Assembly: GCA_027021615.1 (NCBI GenBank)
Contig: JALUTY010000011.1
Location: 1 to 63,065 of the forward strand
Length of the DNA stretch: 63,065 bases
From: a bacterium
Lineage (GTDB): Bacteria; Desulfobacterota; Deferrisomatia; Deferrisomatales; Deferrisomataceae
Direction: 5' to 3'
Notes under the pieces: generated by a model
Databases searched by the model: none
Told to the model about the DNA's origin: nothing
Seen by the model: only the letters and a program-made list of their open reading frames with translations
Translations under genes and position numbers: made by a program
Part shown: one piece after another, positions 1-8,279 of the stretch
Position numbering within the stretch: the first letter of the stretch is position 1
Layout: each line of letters begins with the position of its first letter

Positions 1-1281
1 CCCCTGCACCCGGCTTGCCGCGGCCGAGGCGTGGGCCACCGTGTCGGCGATGTCCCGGGGGCCCTGGGCGCATCCGGCCACGAACACGCCCTCGCGCACC
101 GTGTCGGTGGAGCCGACCTTGTAGTGGGTCTCGCGGAAGAACCCGTTCTCGTCCACCTCGATGCCCAGCACCCGGGCCAGGTCCGCCTGCTCGGGGTTGG
201 GCACCAGGGCCTGGGCCAGCACCACCATGTCGGCCCTCACCTCCAGGGCCTGGCCGGAGAGGGTATCGGCGCCCCACACCACGACCCGGCCGTCCTCCCG
301 GAAGATCCGGCTCACCCGGCCCCGCACGTACACCAGCCCCTCCTCCTCGGTGGACTGCTGCAGGAACTCCTCGTAGCCCTTCCCGGTGCACCTGAGGTCC
401 ATGTAGAACAGGGTGGCCCGGCCGTCGTGGACCTTGTGGCGGTACAGCCGGGCGTGCTTGGCCGAGTACATGCAGCAGATCCGCGAGCAGTAGGGCCGGT
501 GGTTCTCGGGATCCCGGCTGCCCGAGCACTGGATGAACACCACGTGCTTGGGCTCGGTGCCGTCCGAAGGCCGGAGCACCTTGCCCGCGGTGGGGCCCGA
601 GGCCGAGAGCATCCGCTCCATGGCCAGGGCGTCGATCACGTCGGGCACCTGCCCGGCCCCGTACTCGGCCATGGCCGACAGGGGGTACAGGTCGAACCCG
701 GTGGCCACCACCACGGCAGCCACCTCCTCTTCGGAGAACGACTCGGCCTGCTCGTACTCGATGGCCCCCACCGGGCAGACCTTGGCGCACACCCCGCACT
801 TGCCCCGGGTCAGGTACCGGCAGTTTTCGGCGTCGATCACGGGCTTGTTGGGCACGGCCTGGGGCGACAGGGTGTAGATCGCCTTCTTGACCCCCACGCC
901 CCGTTCGAAGGGGTTGGTCTTGACCTTGGAGGGGCACTTCTCCTGGCACGCGCCGCACCCGGTGCACTTGGCCCAATCCACGTAGGAGGGCTTGTGCCGG
1001 ATCCGCACCTGGAACGCGCCCGGCTCGCCCTCGAACCCCACCACCTCGGAGTACACGTGGAGCCGGATGTTGGGGTGCTGGCCGGTCTCCACCGTGCGGG
1101 GGGTCAGCGTGCACTGGGCGCAGTCCAGGGTCGGGAACGTCTCGGAGAGCTGGAGCATGCGGCCGCCCACGCTGGGGAGCCGCTCCACCAGCACCACCTC
1201 GTGGCCCGCGTCGGCCAGGTCGATGGCCGCCGTGATGCCCGCGATGCCGCCTCCGATGACCAGTACCCGTTTCGTCGCCAT
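1..1281 (-). CDS. hdrA: CoB-CoM heterodisulfide reductase-type subunit A, FAD/iron-sulfur (3' end off window)
   Basis: The ATG at 1281 opens a frame that stays open to base 1 (427 residues seen), so the C-terminus is missing. A dinucleotide fold VIGGGIAGITAA (about residues 8-19) binds FAD. CAQC (54-57) follows in the usual HdrA place, and two [4Fe-4S] ferredoxin motifs follow near residues 106-115 (CTGCGACQEKCP) and 160-168 (CGVCAKVCP). HdrA is the flavin subunit that, with HdrBC, takes part in flavin-based electron bifurcation or disulfide reduction in the cytoplasm; outside methanogens the true substrate is usually unknown. It is the last visible gene of a fumarase-hdrC-hdrB-hdrA run, but 330 bases separate it from hdrB. 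The ribosome binding site is weak. Family assignment is firm, electron partners are not known. Confidence 0.93.
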   Translation of the reverse strand, partial: MATKRVLVIGGGIAGITAAIDLADAGHEVVLVERLPSVGGRMLQLSETFPTLDCAQCTLTPRTVETGQHPNIRLHVYSEVVGFEGEPGAFQVRIRHKPSYVDWAKCTGCGACQEKCPSKVKTNPFERGVGVKKAIYTLSPQAVPNKPVIDAENCRYLTRGKCGVCAKVCPVGAIEYEQAESFSEEEVAAVVVATGFDLYPLSAMAEYGAGQVPDVIDALAMERMLSASGPTAGKVLRPSDGTEPKHVVFIQCSGSRDPENHRPYCSRICCMYSAKHARLYRHKVHDGRATLFYMDLRCTGKGYEEFLQQSTEEEGLVYVRGRVSRIFREDGRVVVWGADTLSGQALEVRADMVVLAQALVPNPEQADLARVLGIEVDENGFFRETHYKVGSTDTVREGVFVAGCAQGPRDIADTVAHASAAASRVQG

Positions 1282-1296
1282 CTGGGGTCTCGTGAT

Positions 1297-1332
1297 GCTA
1301 GAAGGCTAGAAAGCCGGAAGGCTGGGAGGCCA
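1297..1332. repeat. Degenerate octamer array GGCTRGAA, copy 1
   Basis: Four to five imperfect repeats of an eight-base unit (ctagaagg / ctagaaag / ccggaagg / ctgggagg) lie 16 bases upstream of the hdrA start, so they would be in its 5' leader. The same unit recurs near 5471, 16511, 22851 and 44531. Confidence 0.6.
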
Positions 1333-1385
1333 CAAAGCCCCACGTGCCAAACCGGCAGTCAGACCGGGACGCCCTCTCGGATCGG

Positions 1386-1572
1386 GGGGCAAGGGACCTG
1401 CCGGAGAGCCGGGCGCGGCCCCTTCGCTCGCCGCGCAGCGCCTCCGGCGTTCGGACCGCGAAACGGTGCCCCTCCCATCCAGCCGCCATGGAACCAACTC
1501 CCGCGCCTCGTGCCTGCGCGGCGAATCCCAAACCCCGGCTTCGCGCCCGGCCGGAGGCAGGTCCCTTGCCCC
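1386..1572 (+). repeat. Family A palindromic element, copy A1
   Basis: 187 bp bounded by a perfect 17-bp inverted repeat, GGGGCAAGGGACCTGCC at 1386-1402 and its complement at 1556-1572. Further inward, GCCGGGCGCG pairs with CGCGCCCGGC and CGCCGCGCAG pairs with CTGCGCGGCG, so most of the element can fold back. Related copies lie at 7472, 10819 and 48244, all in the same orientation on the given strand. Confidence 0.85.
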
Positions 1573-1611
1573 GCCCTCCGCAGGAGCGAGCCCGCTTCGT
1601 CGCCAGGGCGA

Positions 1612-2487
1612 TCATGCCGCCTCGTCTCCGAGCGCCTGGAGGACCGGCACGGGGTCCACGGCGTGGCGCTCGGCCGAGAGGAGGTCGAGCCCCTCGCCCA
1701 GGGCCACGGCCAGCAGCTCCGTGAAGTAGAGCACCGGAACGCCCCGGAACCCCTTGTCGGCCTTGGCCATCTCGGCCTGCCGGTCGTCCAGGTTGAACTG
1801 GCACAGGGGGCAGGCGGTCACCACCAGGTCCGCGCCCCGGGCCCGGGCCGAGCCGATGATCTCCCGGGAGCACCGGGTGGCCATGGCGTCGGAGTGGACC
1901 ACCTGGAACGCGCCGCAGCACTCGCTCTTCATGGGGTAGTCCACGGGCTCCGCGCCCAGGGCGGTCAGCAGGTCCTCGAAGATCCGGGGCCGGTCGGGGT
2001 CGTCCATCTGCATCTCGGCCTTGGGCCGCAGGAGCAGACACCCGTAGAACGGGGCCACCTTGAGCCCTTCGAGGGCTCGGGCCACCTTCTCGGCCAGGGC
2101 GTCGAACCCCACCTCGTCCCGGAGCACCTCCAGGTAGTGGAGCACGGCCAGGTCGCCCGCGTAGTCCTCGTCGATGAAGTCCGTGACCTTGGCCCGGCGC
2201 TCCGGGTTGGTCTGCATCACGTGGTTCGTGCGCTTGAGCACGTTGTGACACACGGCGCACAGGGTCACCAGCTTGTCCGACGCCTTGCGGGCCCGGGCCA
2301 GCACCCGGGTCGGCGAGGCCAGGGCCATGTCGTAGTCCTCGGCCAGGGGGAAGGTGGCACCGCAGCAGGTCCAGTAGGGCATCTCCTCCAGGGTGAACCC
2401 CAGACGTTCCCCCGCCCTTTTGGCGGCTTCGTCGAAGGCCTTGGCCTTGGTATACAGGGTGCAGCCGGGAAAGTACGTGAGATTCAT
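1612..2487 (-). CDS. hdrB: CoB-CoM heterodisulfide reductase-type subunit B
   Basis: A 291-residue protein of normal HdrB length with two cysteine-rich CCG domains. The first reads C9, C41-C42, C77-x2-C80; the second ends with SECCGAF and TACPLC. These cysteines hold the noncubane [4Fe-4S] clusters where the disulfide (or an equivalent thiol/disulfide substrate) is reduced in archaeal HdrB. The ATG at 2487 lies 12 bases after the hdrC stop codon, so the two are translated from one message. Because neither coenzyme M nor coenzyme B genes are visible, the physiological disulfide acceptor is unknown. Confidence in the family is high. Confidence 0.93.
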   Translation of the reverse strand: MNLTYFPGCTLYTKAKAFDEAAKRAGERLGFTLEEMPYWTCCGATFPLAEDYDMALASPTRVLARARKASDKLVTLCAVCHNVLKRTNHVMQTNPERRAKVTDFIDEDYAGDLAVLHYLEVLRDEVGFDALAEKVARALEGLKVAPFYGCLLLRPKAEMQMDDPDRPRIFEDLLTALGAEPVDYPMKSECCGAFQVVHSDAMATRCSREIIGSARARGADLVVTACPLCQFNLDDRQAEMAKADKGFRGVPVLYFTELLAVALGEGLDLLSAERHAVDPVPVLQALGDEAA

Positions 2488-2499
2488 CGCAAGCTCCGG

Positions 2500-2913
2500 T
2501 CAGCTGAGCGGCACGAACTTGCGGGACGCGCTGATCAGCAGGATCTGGGGGACCCGCTTCAGGTACTCGGGGGGCAGGTCCTGGAGCCGGATCTCGTTTC
2601 GGCCCTTGCGCAGCTGGAGCATCCGCACGGCCTCCATGATCCGGGCCAGGTCCACGCCCTTGGGGCACACCGCCCGGCACTGGAGGCACGAGGCGCAGAT
2701 CCACGGGGTGTTGGCCTCGAGCACCCTCTCCTCGAGCCCGAGCTGGAGGTACCGGATCACCTGGTTGGGGAGCATGTCCATCTCGGGCGTGGCCGGGCAG
2801 GCGGCCGAACACTTGCCGCACTGGTAGCACCGGTACACGCTCTGGGCGGCCACCTCCTCGATCTTCCGGATCCGGTCGTTTCCGATCTGTTCCGTCTCGA
2901 TCCGCACGCGCAT
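2500..2913 (-). CDS. hdrC: CoB-CoM heterodisulfide reductase-type subunit C
   Basis: A small 137-residue iron-sulfur protein with two ferredoxin-type [4Fe-4S] motifs, CYQCGKCSAACP (about residues 29-40) and CASCLQCRAVCP (about 72-83), which is the HdrC pattern. It would pass electrons between HdrA and HdrB. The ATG at 2913 is 26 bases after the stop codon of the fumarase beta gene, which suggests a single operon from fumarase through hdrCB. The N-terminal stretch before the first cluster is short and charged, with no membrane segment, so a soluble HdrABC complex is expected rather than HdrDE. Confidence 0.92.
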   Translation of the reverse strand: MRVRIETEQIGNDRIRKIEEVAAQSVYRCYQCGKCSAACPATPEMDMLPNQVIRYLQLGLEERVLEANTPWICASCLQCRAVCPKGVDLARIMEAVRMLQLRKGRNEIRLQDLPPEYLKRVPQILLISASRKFVPLS

Positions 2914-2939
2914 GACGTCGAGTCTCCCCTTCCGGCCTC

Positions 2940-3491
2940 CTAGCCTTCCCTCGCATACCGCTTCCGGCCCTCTTCGTACAGGTCTCCGCCGTGGGCGTCG
3001 TTCACCACCACCGCGGGGAAGTCCTTCACCTCGAGGCGGCGGATCGCCTCGGGGCCCAGGTCCTCGTAGGCCACGATCTCGGCCGAGAGGATCCGCTTGG
3101 AGATCAAGGCGGCCGCCCCGCCCACCGCCCCGAAGTACACGGCCTTGTGCCGCCGCAGGGCCTCCTTGACCTCGTCGGAGCGCTTGCCCTTGCCGATCAT
3201 GCCCTTGAGCCCGTGGGCCACGAGCACCGGGCTGTAGGGGTCCATCCGGTACGAGGTGGTGGGGCCGGCCGAGCCGATGGGCCGGCCCGGCGGGGCCGGG
3301 GTGGGGCCCACGAAGTAGATGATCTGGCCACTCAGGTCGAACGGCAGGGGCTCGCCCTTTTCGATCAGCTCCACGAGCCGGGCGTGGGCCGCGTCGCGGG
3401 CGGTGTACACGAAACCCGACAGCAGCACCCGGTCGCCCGCGCGCAGGCGCTCCACGTCCGCGTCGGTCAGCGGGGCGGTCAGCCGGATCAC
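2940..3491 (-). CDS. Class I (Fe-S) fumarate hydratase/tartrate dehydratase family, beta subunit
   Basis: 183 residues, the size of a stand-alone beta subunit, which corresponds to the C-terminal half of one-chain class I fumarases. It carries GSAGPTTSYRMDPY (about residues 73-86) and the conserved AVGGAAALISKRI and VVNDAHGGDL stretches. With the alpha subunit it makes the oxygen-sensitive enzyme that interconverts fumarate and L-malate. I place the start at the GTG at 3491, preceded by AAGGAGGTGGAGCT, instead of an upstream ATG, because it overlaps the alpha stop codon as GTGA. Tartrate dehydratase cannot be excluded from sequence, but the malate dehydrogenase nearby favours fumarase. Confidence 0.9.
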   Translation of the reverse strand: MIRLTAPLTDADVERLRAGDRVLLSGFVYTARDAAHARLVELIEKGEPLPFDLSGQIIYFVGPTPAPPGRPIGSAGPTTSYRMDPYSPVLVAHGLKGMIGKGKRSDEVKEALRRHKAVYFGAVGGAAALISKRILSAEIVAYEDLGPEAIRRLEVKDFPAVVVNDAHGGDLYEEGRKRYAREG

Positions 3492-4330
3492 AGCTCCACC
3501 TCCTTGTGCCGGGCCGAGTGGCACTGGATGTTCACGGCCACCGGGAGGCTCGCGATGTGGCACGGGTGGACCTCGATGTGCACGTCCAGGCTGGTGGTGG
3601 TGCCGCCCAGCCCGGCCGGCCCGATGCCCAGGCGATTGACCTCGGCCAGGAGCTCCTCCTCCAGGTCGGCGTAGAACGGGTCGGGGTTCCGGTCGCCCAC
3701 CGGCCGCAGCAGGGCCCGCTTGGCCAGGAGGGCCGCGATCTCGAAGGTGCCTCCGATCCCCACCCCCACGATGGTGGGCGGGCAGGGGTTGGGGCCGGCC
3801 TGGCGCACCCGGTCGACCACGAACCGCTTCACCCCCTCGGCCCCGTCGGCGGGCTTGAGCATGGCGATGCCGCTCATGTTCTCGCTGCCCCCGCCCTTGG
3901 GCGCGAACGTGATTCGGACCCGGTCACCGGGCACCAGCCGCACGTGGACCACGGCCGGGGTGTTGTCGCCGGTGTTCTTTCGCCGCAGGGGGTCGGCCAC
4001 GATGGACTTGCGCAGGTACCCCTCCCGGTAGCCCTGCCGCACCCCCTCGTTCACGGCCTCGTACAGGTCGCCGCCCACCAGGCGCACGTCCTGGCCTAGG
4101 TCCACGAACACCACGGCGAACCCGGTGTCCTGGCACAGGGGCAGGCCCTCGTCCCGGGCGATCCGGGCGTTCTCCAGCAGCTGGGCCAGCACGTCGCGGC
4201 CGGTGGGGCTCTGCTCCCCCTCCCGAAACCGCTCGAACGCGGCCACCACGTCGTCGCCCAGCCGGGTGTTGGCCTCGACCGACAGCCGGCGCACCGCCTC
4301 GGTGATCCGTTCGACGTGAACCTCTCGCAT
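3488..4330 (-). CDS. Class I (Fe-S) fumarate hydratase/tartrate dehydratase family, alpha subunit
   Basis: 280 residues from the ATG at 4330, which is preceded by GGAGAGGG; an upstream in-frame start would add an unconserved extension. The three cysteines expected to hold the [4Fe-4S] cluster are visible in PLCQDTG, NPCPPTIVG and VHPCHIASLP. The catalytic cluster binds the substrate directly and hydrates fumarate to malate in the citric acid cycle or its reductive branch. It is the first gene of the fumarase-hdrCBA run and lies downstream of a LysR-type gene in the same direction. An A+T-rich 128-base spacer, very different from the surrounding sequence, lies ahead of it and probably carries the promoter. 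Confidence 0.92.
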   Translation of the reverse strand: MREVHVERITEAVRRLSVEANTRLGDDVVAAFERFREGEQSPTGRDVLAQLLENARIARDEGLPLCQDTGFAVVFVDLGQDVRLVGGDLYEAVNEGVRQGYREGYLRKSIVADPLRRKNTGDNTPAVVHVRLVPGDRVRITFAPKGGGSENMSGIAMLKPADGAEGVKRFVVDRVRQAGPNPCPPTIVGVGIGGTFEIAALLAKRALLRPVGDRNPDPFYADLEEELLAEVNRLGIGPAGLGGTTTSLDVHIEVHPCHIASLPVAVNIQCHSARHKEVEL

Positions 4331-4396
4331 AGAGCCCTCTCCGATCCGGGTGGGGCGGCCGGAAGAGGCGCGCTCCAACCCCTGTGAACGTGTGGG

Positions 4397-4425
4397 ATTC
4401 TAACAACAGTCTTGCTTAAATGAAA
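4397..4425 (-). promoter_or_regulatory. Candidate promoter of the fumarase-hdr operon
   Basis: On the minus strand, TAGAAT (4402-4397) resembles a -10 box and has TTTCAT 17 bases upstream as a poor -35. It lies in an A+T-rich island in otherwise G+C-rich sequence, 67 bases before the fumarase alpha ATG. A weak -35 would fit a promoter that needs an activator such as the adjacent LysR protein; that is inference. Confidence 0.4.
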
Positions 4426-4444
4426 GTTTGAAGTTTTTAACTAG

Positions 4445-4459
4445 AGCTAAAGCTTAGCT
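4445..4459. promoter_or_regulatory. Perfect inverted repeat AGCTAA-N3-TTAGCT
   Basis: A perfect 6-bp inverted repeat with a 3-base spacer ends on the last base of the lysR stop codon and lies about 20-35 bases upstream of the candidate fumarase -35. It is not followed by a T-run, so it is a better candidate for an operator than for a terminator. Confidence 0.35.
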
Positions 4460-5337
4460 TATGACGAGCAGATCTTTTTCAGGGCGTCGTAGAGGAAGTC
4501 GGTGATCGCCCGGCCGGGGTGGCGCCTCTTCTCGTAGATGCCCACCCGTCGTTTCAGCTGGGGGTCGCCGAAGGGAAGGAGGGAGAACCGGCGGGAGGCC
4601 TCGTGGAGGCGGGCCCGGTTCAACGGCACCACGGCCACGCCGAGGCCCTGCTCCACCAGGCTCAGCACGGCCTCCATGGAGTCCAGCTCGATCACGTCCC
4701 GGGGCCGGATGCCCCGGGCCATGAGCTGGCCCTCCACCATGGCCCCGGTCCAGGCGGTCTTGTCGAACCGAACGAACGGCAGGTCCCGGAACCACTCCAC
4801 GTCGTCCCGCGCCGTCATGCCGGGGGGGCCCACCACGTAGAACGGCTCCTCGTCGTAAGCCCGCCACTCACAGTGGGCCGGCAGGGCGTAGGGGGGCTCG
4901 CTGATCAGGGCCACGTCCAGGTCGGCATCCTCCACCCGGGGGGCCAGGGCGTCGGAGATGTCCGACCGGATCCGGACCTGGAGCTGGGGATAGGCTCGTT
5001 TCAAGGCGGCCAGGGCCTCGGGCACCGGTCCGGTCAGGGCCGAGGGGATCACCCCGAGCACGATCGCCCCGGGCAGGCTGCCCTCGGGGTTGAGCTGGGC
5101 CCGGAGCTCGTCGTACAGGGCCAGGATCTCCTCTGCCCGCTCCAAAGCAAGGCGGCCGGCCGCGTTGAACCGCGGCCGGCCACCGGAGCGATCGAACAGC
5201 TCGACCCCGAACTCCTCCTCCAGGGCCTTCATCTGCAGGCTCACCGCGGCCTGGGTGAGCCCCACCTGGGCCGCTGCCGCGGCAAAGCTTCCTTTCCGGC
5301 CGATGGCCACCAGGGTGCGAAGGGCCCTCAACGACAT
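4459..5337 (-). CDS. LysR-family transcriptional regulator
   Basis: 292 residues, the normal length. The N-terminal winged helix-turn-helix (about residues 1-60: AAAAAQVGLTQAAVSLQMKA) is typical, with LysR-type GVELFDR after it. The rest is the two-lobed periplasmic-binding-protein-like effector domain (about 90-290). It lies upstream of and parallel to the fumarase-hdrCBA genes, which it may control in response to a metabolite such as a dicarboxylate; the inducer cannot be read from sequence. The start at 5337 (ATG, with GGAG upstream) gives the canonical N-terminus MSLRALRTLVAI. Confidence 0.9.
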   Translation of the reverse strand: MSLRALRTLVAIGRKGSFAAAAAQVGLTQAAVSLQMKALEEEFGVELFDRSGGRPRFNAAGRLALERAEEILALYDELRAQLNPEGSLPGAIVLGVIPSALTGPVPEALAALKRAYPQLQVRIRSDISDALAPRVEDADLDVALISEPPYALPAHCEWRAYDEEPFYVVGPPGMTARDDVEWFRDLPFVRFDKTAWTGAMVEGQLMARGIRPRDVIELDSMEAVLSLVEQGLGVAVVPLNRARLHEASRRFSLLPFGDPQLKRRVGIYEKRRHPGRAITDFLYDALKKICSS

Positions 5338-5356
5338 GGGGTGTCGGCTCCAGCAG

Positions 5357-5399
5357 GCTAGAGGCTAGAGACTAGAAACTAGAGACTAGAAATTAGAAA
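5357..5399. repeat. Heptamer array CTAGARA
   Basis: Six consecutive seven-base units (ctagagg, ctagaga, ctagaaa, ctagaga, ctagaaa, ttagaaa) lie just upstream of lysR. The complementary array TCTAGTY occurs at 22967-23002. Confidence 0.75.
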
Positions 5400-5470
5400 T
5401 CTTGGGGAGCTCGGCCCATCAGTAGGGCGGGCGCTCCACCAGACCCCATGCCCCCGGACTATGATGGGGG

Positions 5471-5510
5471 CTGGGAGGCAGAAGAGGTTTTCAGCCTTCC
5501 AGCCTCCCAG
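5471..5510. repeat. Inverted octamer-type arms forming a hairpin
   Basis: ctgggaggc and gcctcccag form a perfect 9-bp inverted repeat enclosing further copies of the GGCTRGAA-like unit in opposite orientation. Confidence 0.5.
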
Positions 5511-5522
5511 CTTCCATGGAAC

Positions 5523-5558
5523 TTCGGTCTACGGTCGTCGGTCGACGGTCTTCGGTCT
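5523..5558. repeat. Heptamer array CGGTCNN, copy 1
   Basis: Five head-to-tail units cggtcta, cggtcgt, cggtcga, cggtctt, cggtctc. It lies roughly 100 bases downstream of the mdh stop codon. Confidence 0.75.
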
Positions 5559-5662
5559 CCTGGCCCCCGGGCAAATGACTGTCGCCAACCCGCGGGCAGG
5601 GGTTCTGCGGCTCAGGGGCTTCCCAGCTCTTACGCCGCCCAGCAGGCCGAAGGCCCAAAGCC

Positions 5663-6595
<933 letters not shown>

Positions 6596-6669
6596 TCATC
6601 CTCCCGTTTCCCGTTCGTGCAGAAGTTGCTCCCGGACCGGCAGAGAACGCCGGTCCACCAAAGGCCGGC

Positions 6670-6711
6670 ATCCTAGCACCCGCCCCGTTTTTCAGCAACG
6701 CTAAAAGCGTT
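6670..6711 (-). promoter_or_regulatory. mdh promoter with the shared motif TTTTAGCGTTGCTGAA
   Basis: On the minus strand, TTGCTG (6698-6693) and TAGGAT (6675-6670) are separated by 17 bases, a plausible -35/-10 pair. The -35 is embedded in TTTTAGCGTTGCTGAA (6706-6691), which differs at one position from the sequence upstream of prpE at 48675-48690. An additional perfect inverted repeat AACGCT-N3-AGCGTT covers 6697-6711. Confidence 0.6.
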
Positions 6712-6876
6712 GGAGTATGGCTAAAGAGGGCGGCGGTTGGCCGCTGGCCGTGGGTCGTCGGTTTGGGTTCCCGCTCCGGCGGGCGGCCCCGGCCGTGCAG
6801 CCTTCTTGACGCGGCCCGCCCAGGGCCGCATTGTTTGGGCGCACCACAGGACCCATCCGCGCGCGGAGGGGAGGTC

Positions 6877-7440
6877 ATGAGACGAATCGTCGTCGGAATC
6901 ACCGGTGCAAGCGGGGTGGTGTACGGGGTGCGCCTCCTCCAGGTGCTGCGGCAGATGCCGGCCGTGGAGACCCACCTGATCCTGTCGGCCGCGGCCCGCC
7001 AGACCCTGGTGCTGGAAACCGAGTGGGCCCCCGAAACGGTGGAAGCCTTGGCCGACCGGGCGTATGATCCAGGAGACCTGGCCGCGCCGATCGCGAGCGG
7101 CTCGGTTCCCACGGCCGGCATGGTCGTAGCGCCGTGCTCCATGAAGACCCTGTCGGCCATCGCCCACTCGTACGCCAACAACCTGATCGTGCGGGCCGCC
7201 GACGTGACCCTGAAGGAGCGCCGGCCCCTGGTGTTGGTGCCCCGGGAGACCCCCTTGCACAAGGGCCACCTGGAGCTGATGCTCCGGGCCGCCGACCTGG
7301 GCGCGGCCCTGGTGCCGCCGATGGTGGCCTTCTATCATCGGCCCACCACCATCGACGAGGTGGTGGACCACACCGTGGGCAAGGTGCTCGAACTCCTGGG
7401 GCTGGAGCACCAGCTCTACCGGCGCTGGCACGAGACCTGA
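6877..7440 (+). CDS. ubiX: Flavin prenyltransferase UbiX
   Basis: 187 residues from the ATG at 6877, which follows GGAGGGGAGG; longer upstream frames lack conservation. The FMN-binding motif GITGASGVVYG (about 7-17), PCSMKTLSAIA (about 88-98) and PRETPLH (about 123-129) are diagnostic. UbiX attaches dimethylallyl phosphate to FMN, making the prenylated FMN cofactor of UbiD-type decarboxylases, in the cytoplasm. No ubiD partner is in the window. It is divergent from mdh, and the region between them is shared by both promoters. Confidence 0.95.
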   Translation: MRRIVVGITGASGVVYGVRLLQVLRQMPAVETHLILSAAARQTLVLETEWAPETVEALADRAYDPGDLAAPIASGSVPTAGMVVAPCSMKTLSAIAHSYANNLIVRAADVTLKERRPLVLVPRETPLHKGHLELMLRAADLGAALVPPMVAFYHRPTTIDEVVDHTVGKVLELLGLEHQLYRRWHET

Positions 7441-7471
7441 TGCCGAGCTGGCATCCATGGATACGCATCCT

Positions 7472-7666
7472 GGGGCGGGGCGGGGGACCTGCCGGATGGC
7501 CGGGCGCGGCCCCTTCGTTCGCCGCGCAGCGCCTCTGACGCTCGGAGTGCGAAATGGTTGGAATTCCATCGAGCCGTCATGAAACCAGCTCTTCGATCCC
7601 GTGCCTGCGCGGCGAATCTCATGCTCGGCTTTGCGTCCGGCCGGAGGCAGGCCCCCCGCCCCGCCC
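7472..7666 (+). repeat. Family A palindromic element, copy A2
   Basis: About 195 bp with 20 of 21 matching end bases (left GGGCGGGGCGGGGGACCTGCC minus its first base, right arm complementary). The end sequence differs from A1 (a G-run replaces CAAGGG) but the right arm has changed in step. It lies between ubiX and the Nudix gene, both on the plus strand. Confidence 0.85.
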
Positions 7667-7727
7667 TCCGAGGTGACGCGCCTAATTTGTTGTCGGGTCA
7701 ATGGTACCATCCCAACGGAGCACCGCT

Positions 7728-8279
7728 ATGCCCAAGCCCTGGCCCGTGGAGGAGCGAACCCTGGAAGGGGACTTCCGGATCTTTCGGCTGGTGCGCGAGC
7801 GGGCCCGCAGCCCCCGCACCGGCTCGGCCCACGACTTCTTCGTACTGGAGACCGGCGACTGGGTGAACGTGATCCCGGTGACCGCCGACGGCCAGGTGGT
7901 GATGGTGCGCCAGTACCGGCACGGGGTGAAGCGGGTCACCCTGGAGATCCCGGGCGGGCTGGTGGACGACGGCGAGGATCCGGCCGAGGCCGCGGCCCGG
8001 GAGCTGGAGGAGGAGACCGGGTACCGGCCGGAGCGGGTGATCCACCTGGGCTCGGTGGACGCCCAGCCGGCCCTGCAGAACAACCGGTGCCACACCTACC
8101 TGGCCCTGGACGCCGTTCGGGTGGCCGACCCCGCGCCCGATGCGGGCGAGGACCTGCGGGTGGTGCTGGTTCCCTTGGACGAGGTGCCCCGCCGGATCGC
8201 GGACGGCGAGATCACCCACGCCCACGTGCTGGCCGCGTTCTACTGGTACGAGCTGTGGAAGCGCCGGCCCGGGACGTGA
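7728..8279 (+). CDS. Nudix hydrolase, ADP-ribose pyrophosphatase type
   Basis: 183 residues from the ATG at 7728 (GGAG seven bases upstream). The Nudix box is complete: G-x5-E-x7-RE-L-x-EE-x-G within GLVDDGEDPAEAAARELEEE and the following TG. The upstream EIPGG and QYRHGVKR are typical of the ADP-sugar hydrolase branch. Such enzymes cleave ADP-ribose or related nucleoside diphosphate sugars using divalent metal; the exact substrate is not fixed by sequence. Its stop codon overlaps the GTG start of the next gene, so the two are translationally coupled. Confidence 0.88.
   Translation: MPKPWPVEERTLEGDFRIFRLVRERARSPRTGSAHDFFVLETGDWVNVIPVTADGQVVMVRQYRHGVKRVTLEIPGGLVDDGEDPAEAAARELEEETGYRPERVIHLGSVDAQPALQNNRCHTYLALDAVRVADPAPDAGEDLRVVLVPLDEVPRRIADGEITHAHVLAAFYWYELWKRRPGT

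Larger units (their letters stand above)
1282..1611. other. 330-base hdrB-hdrA spacer without a gene
   Basis: Holds the octamer array next to hdrA and one full family A palindromic element (1386-1572). Short open frames here are by-products of the palindrome. I see no promoter that I can defend, so whether hdrA is still co-transcribed with hdrCB is open. Confidence 0.6.
5338..5662. other. 325-base lysR-mdh spacer filled with short repeats
   Basis: No gene. Next to lysR is a heptamer array CTAGARA (5357-5399). In the middle, two octamer-type arms, ctgggaggc at 5471-5479 and its complement at 5502-5510, can pair. At 5523-5558 there is a CGGTCNN heptamer array. The lysR promoter must be here but I cannot pick it out. 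Confidence 0.55.

Noticed and set aside
31..2943. 970-codon open frame on the plus strand across hdrA, hdrB and hdrC
   Set aside because: Antisense shadow; hdr proteins with all expected cysteines lie on the other strand.
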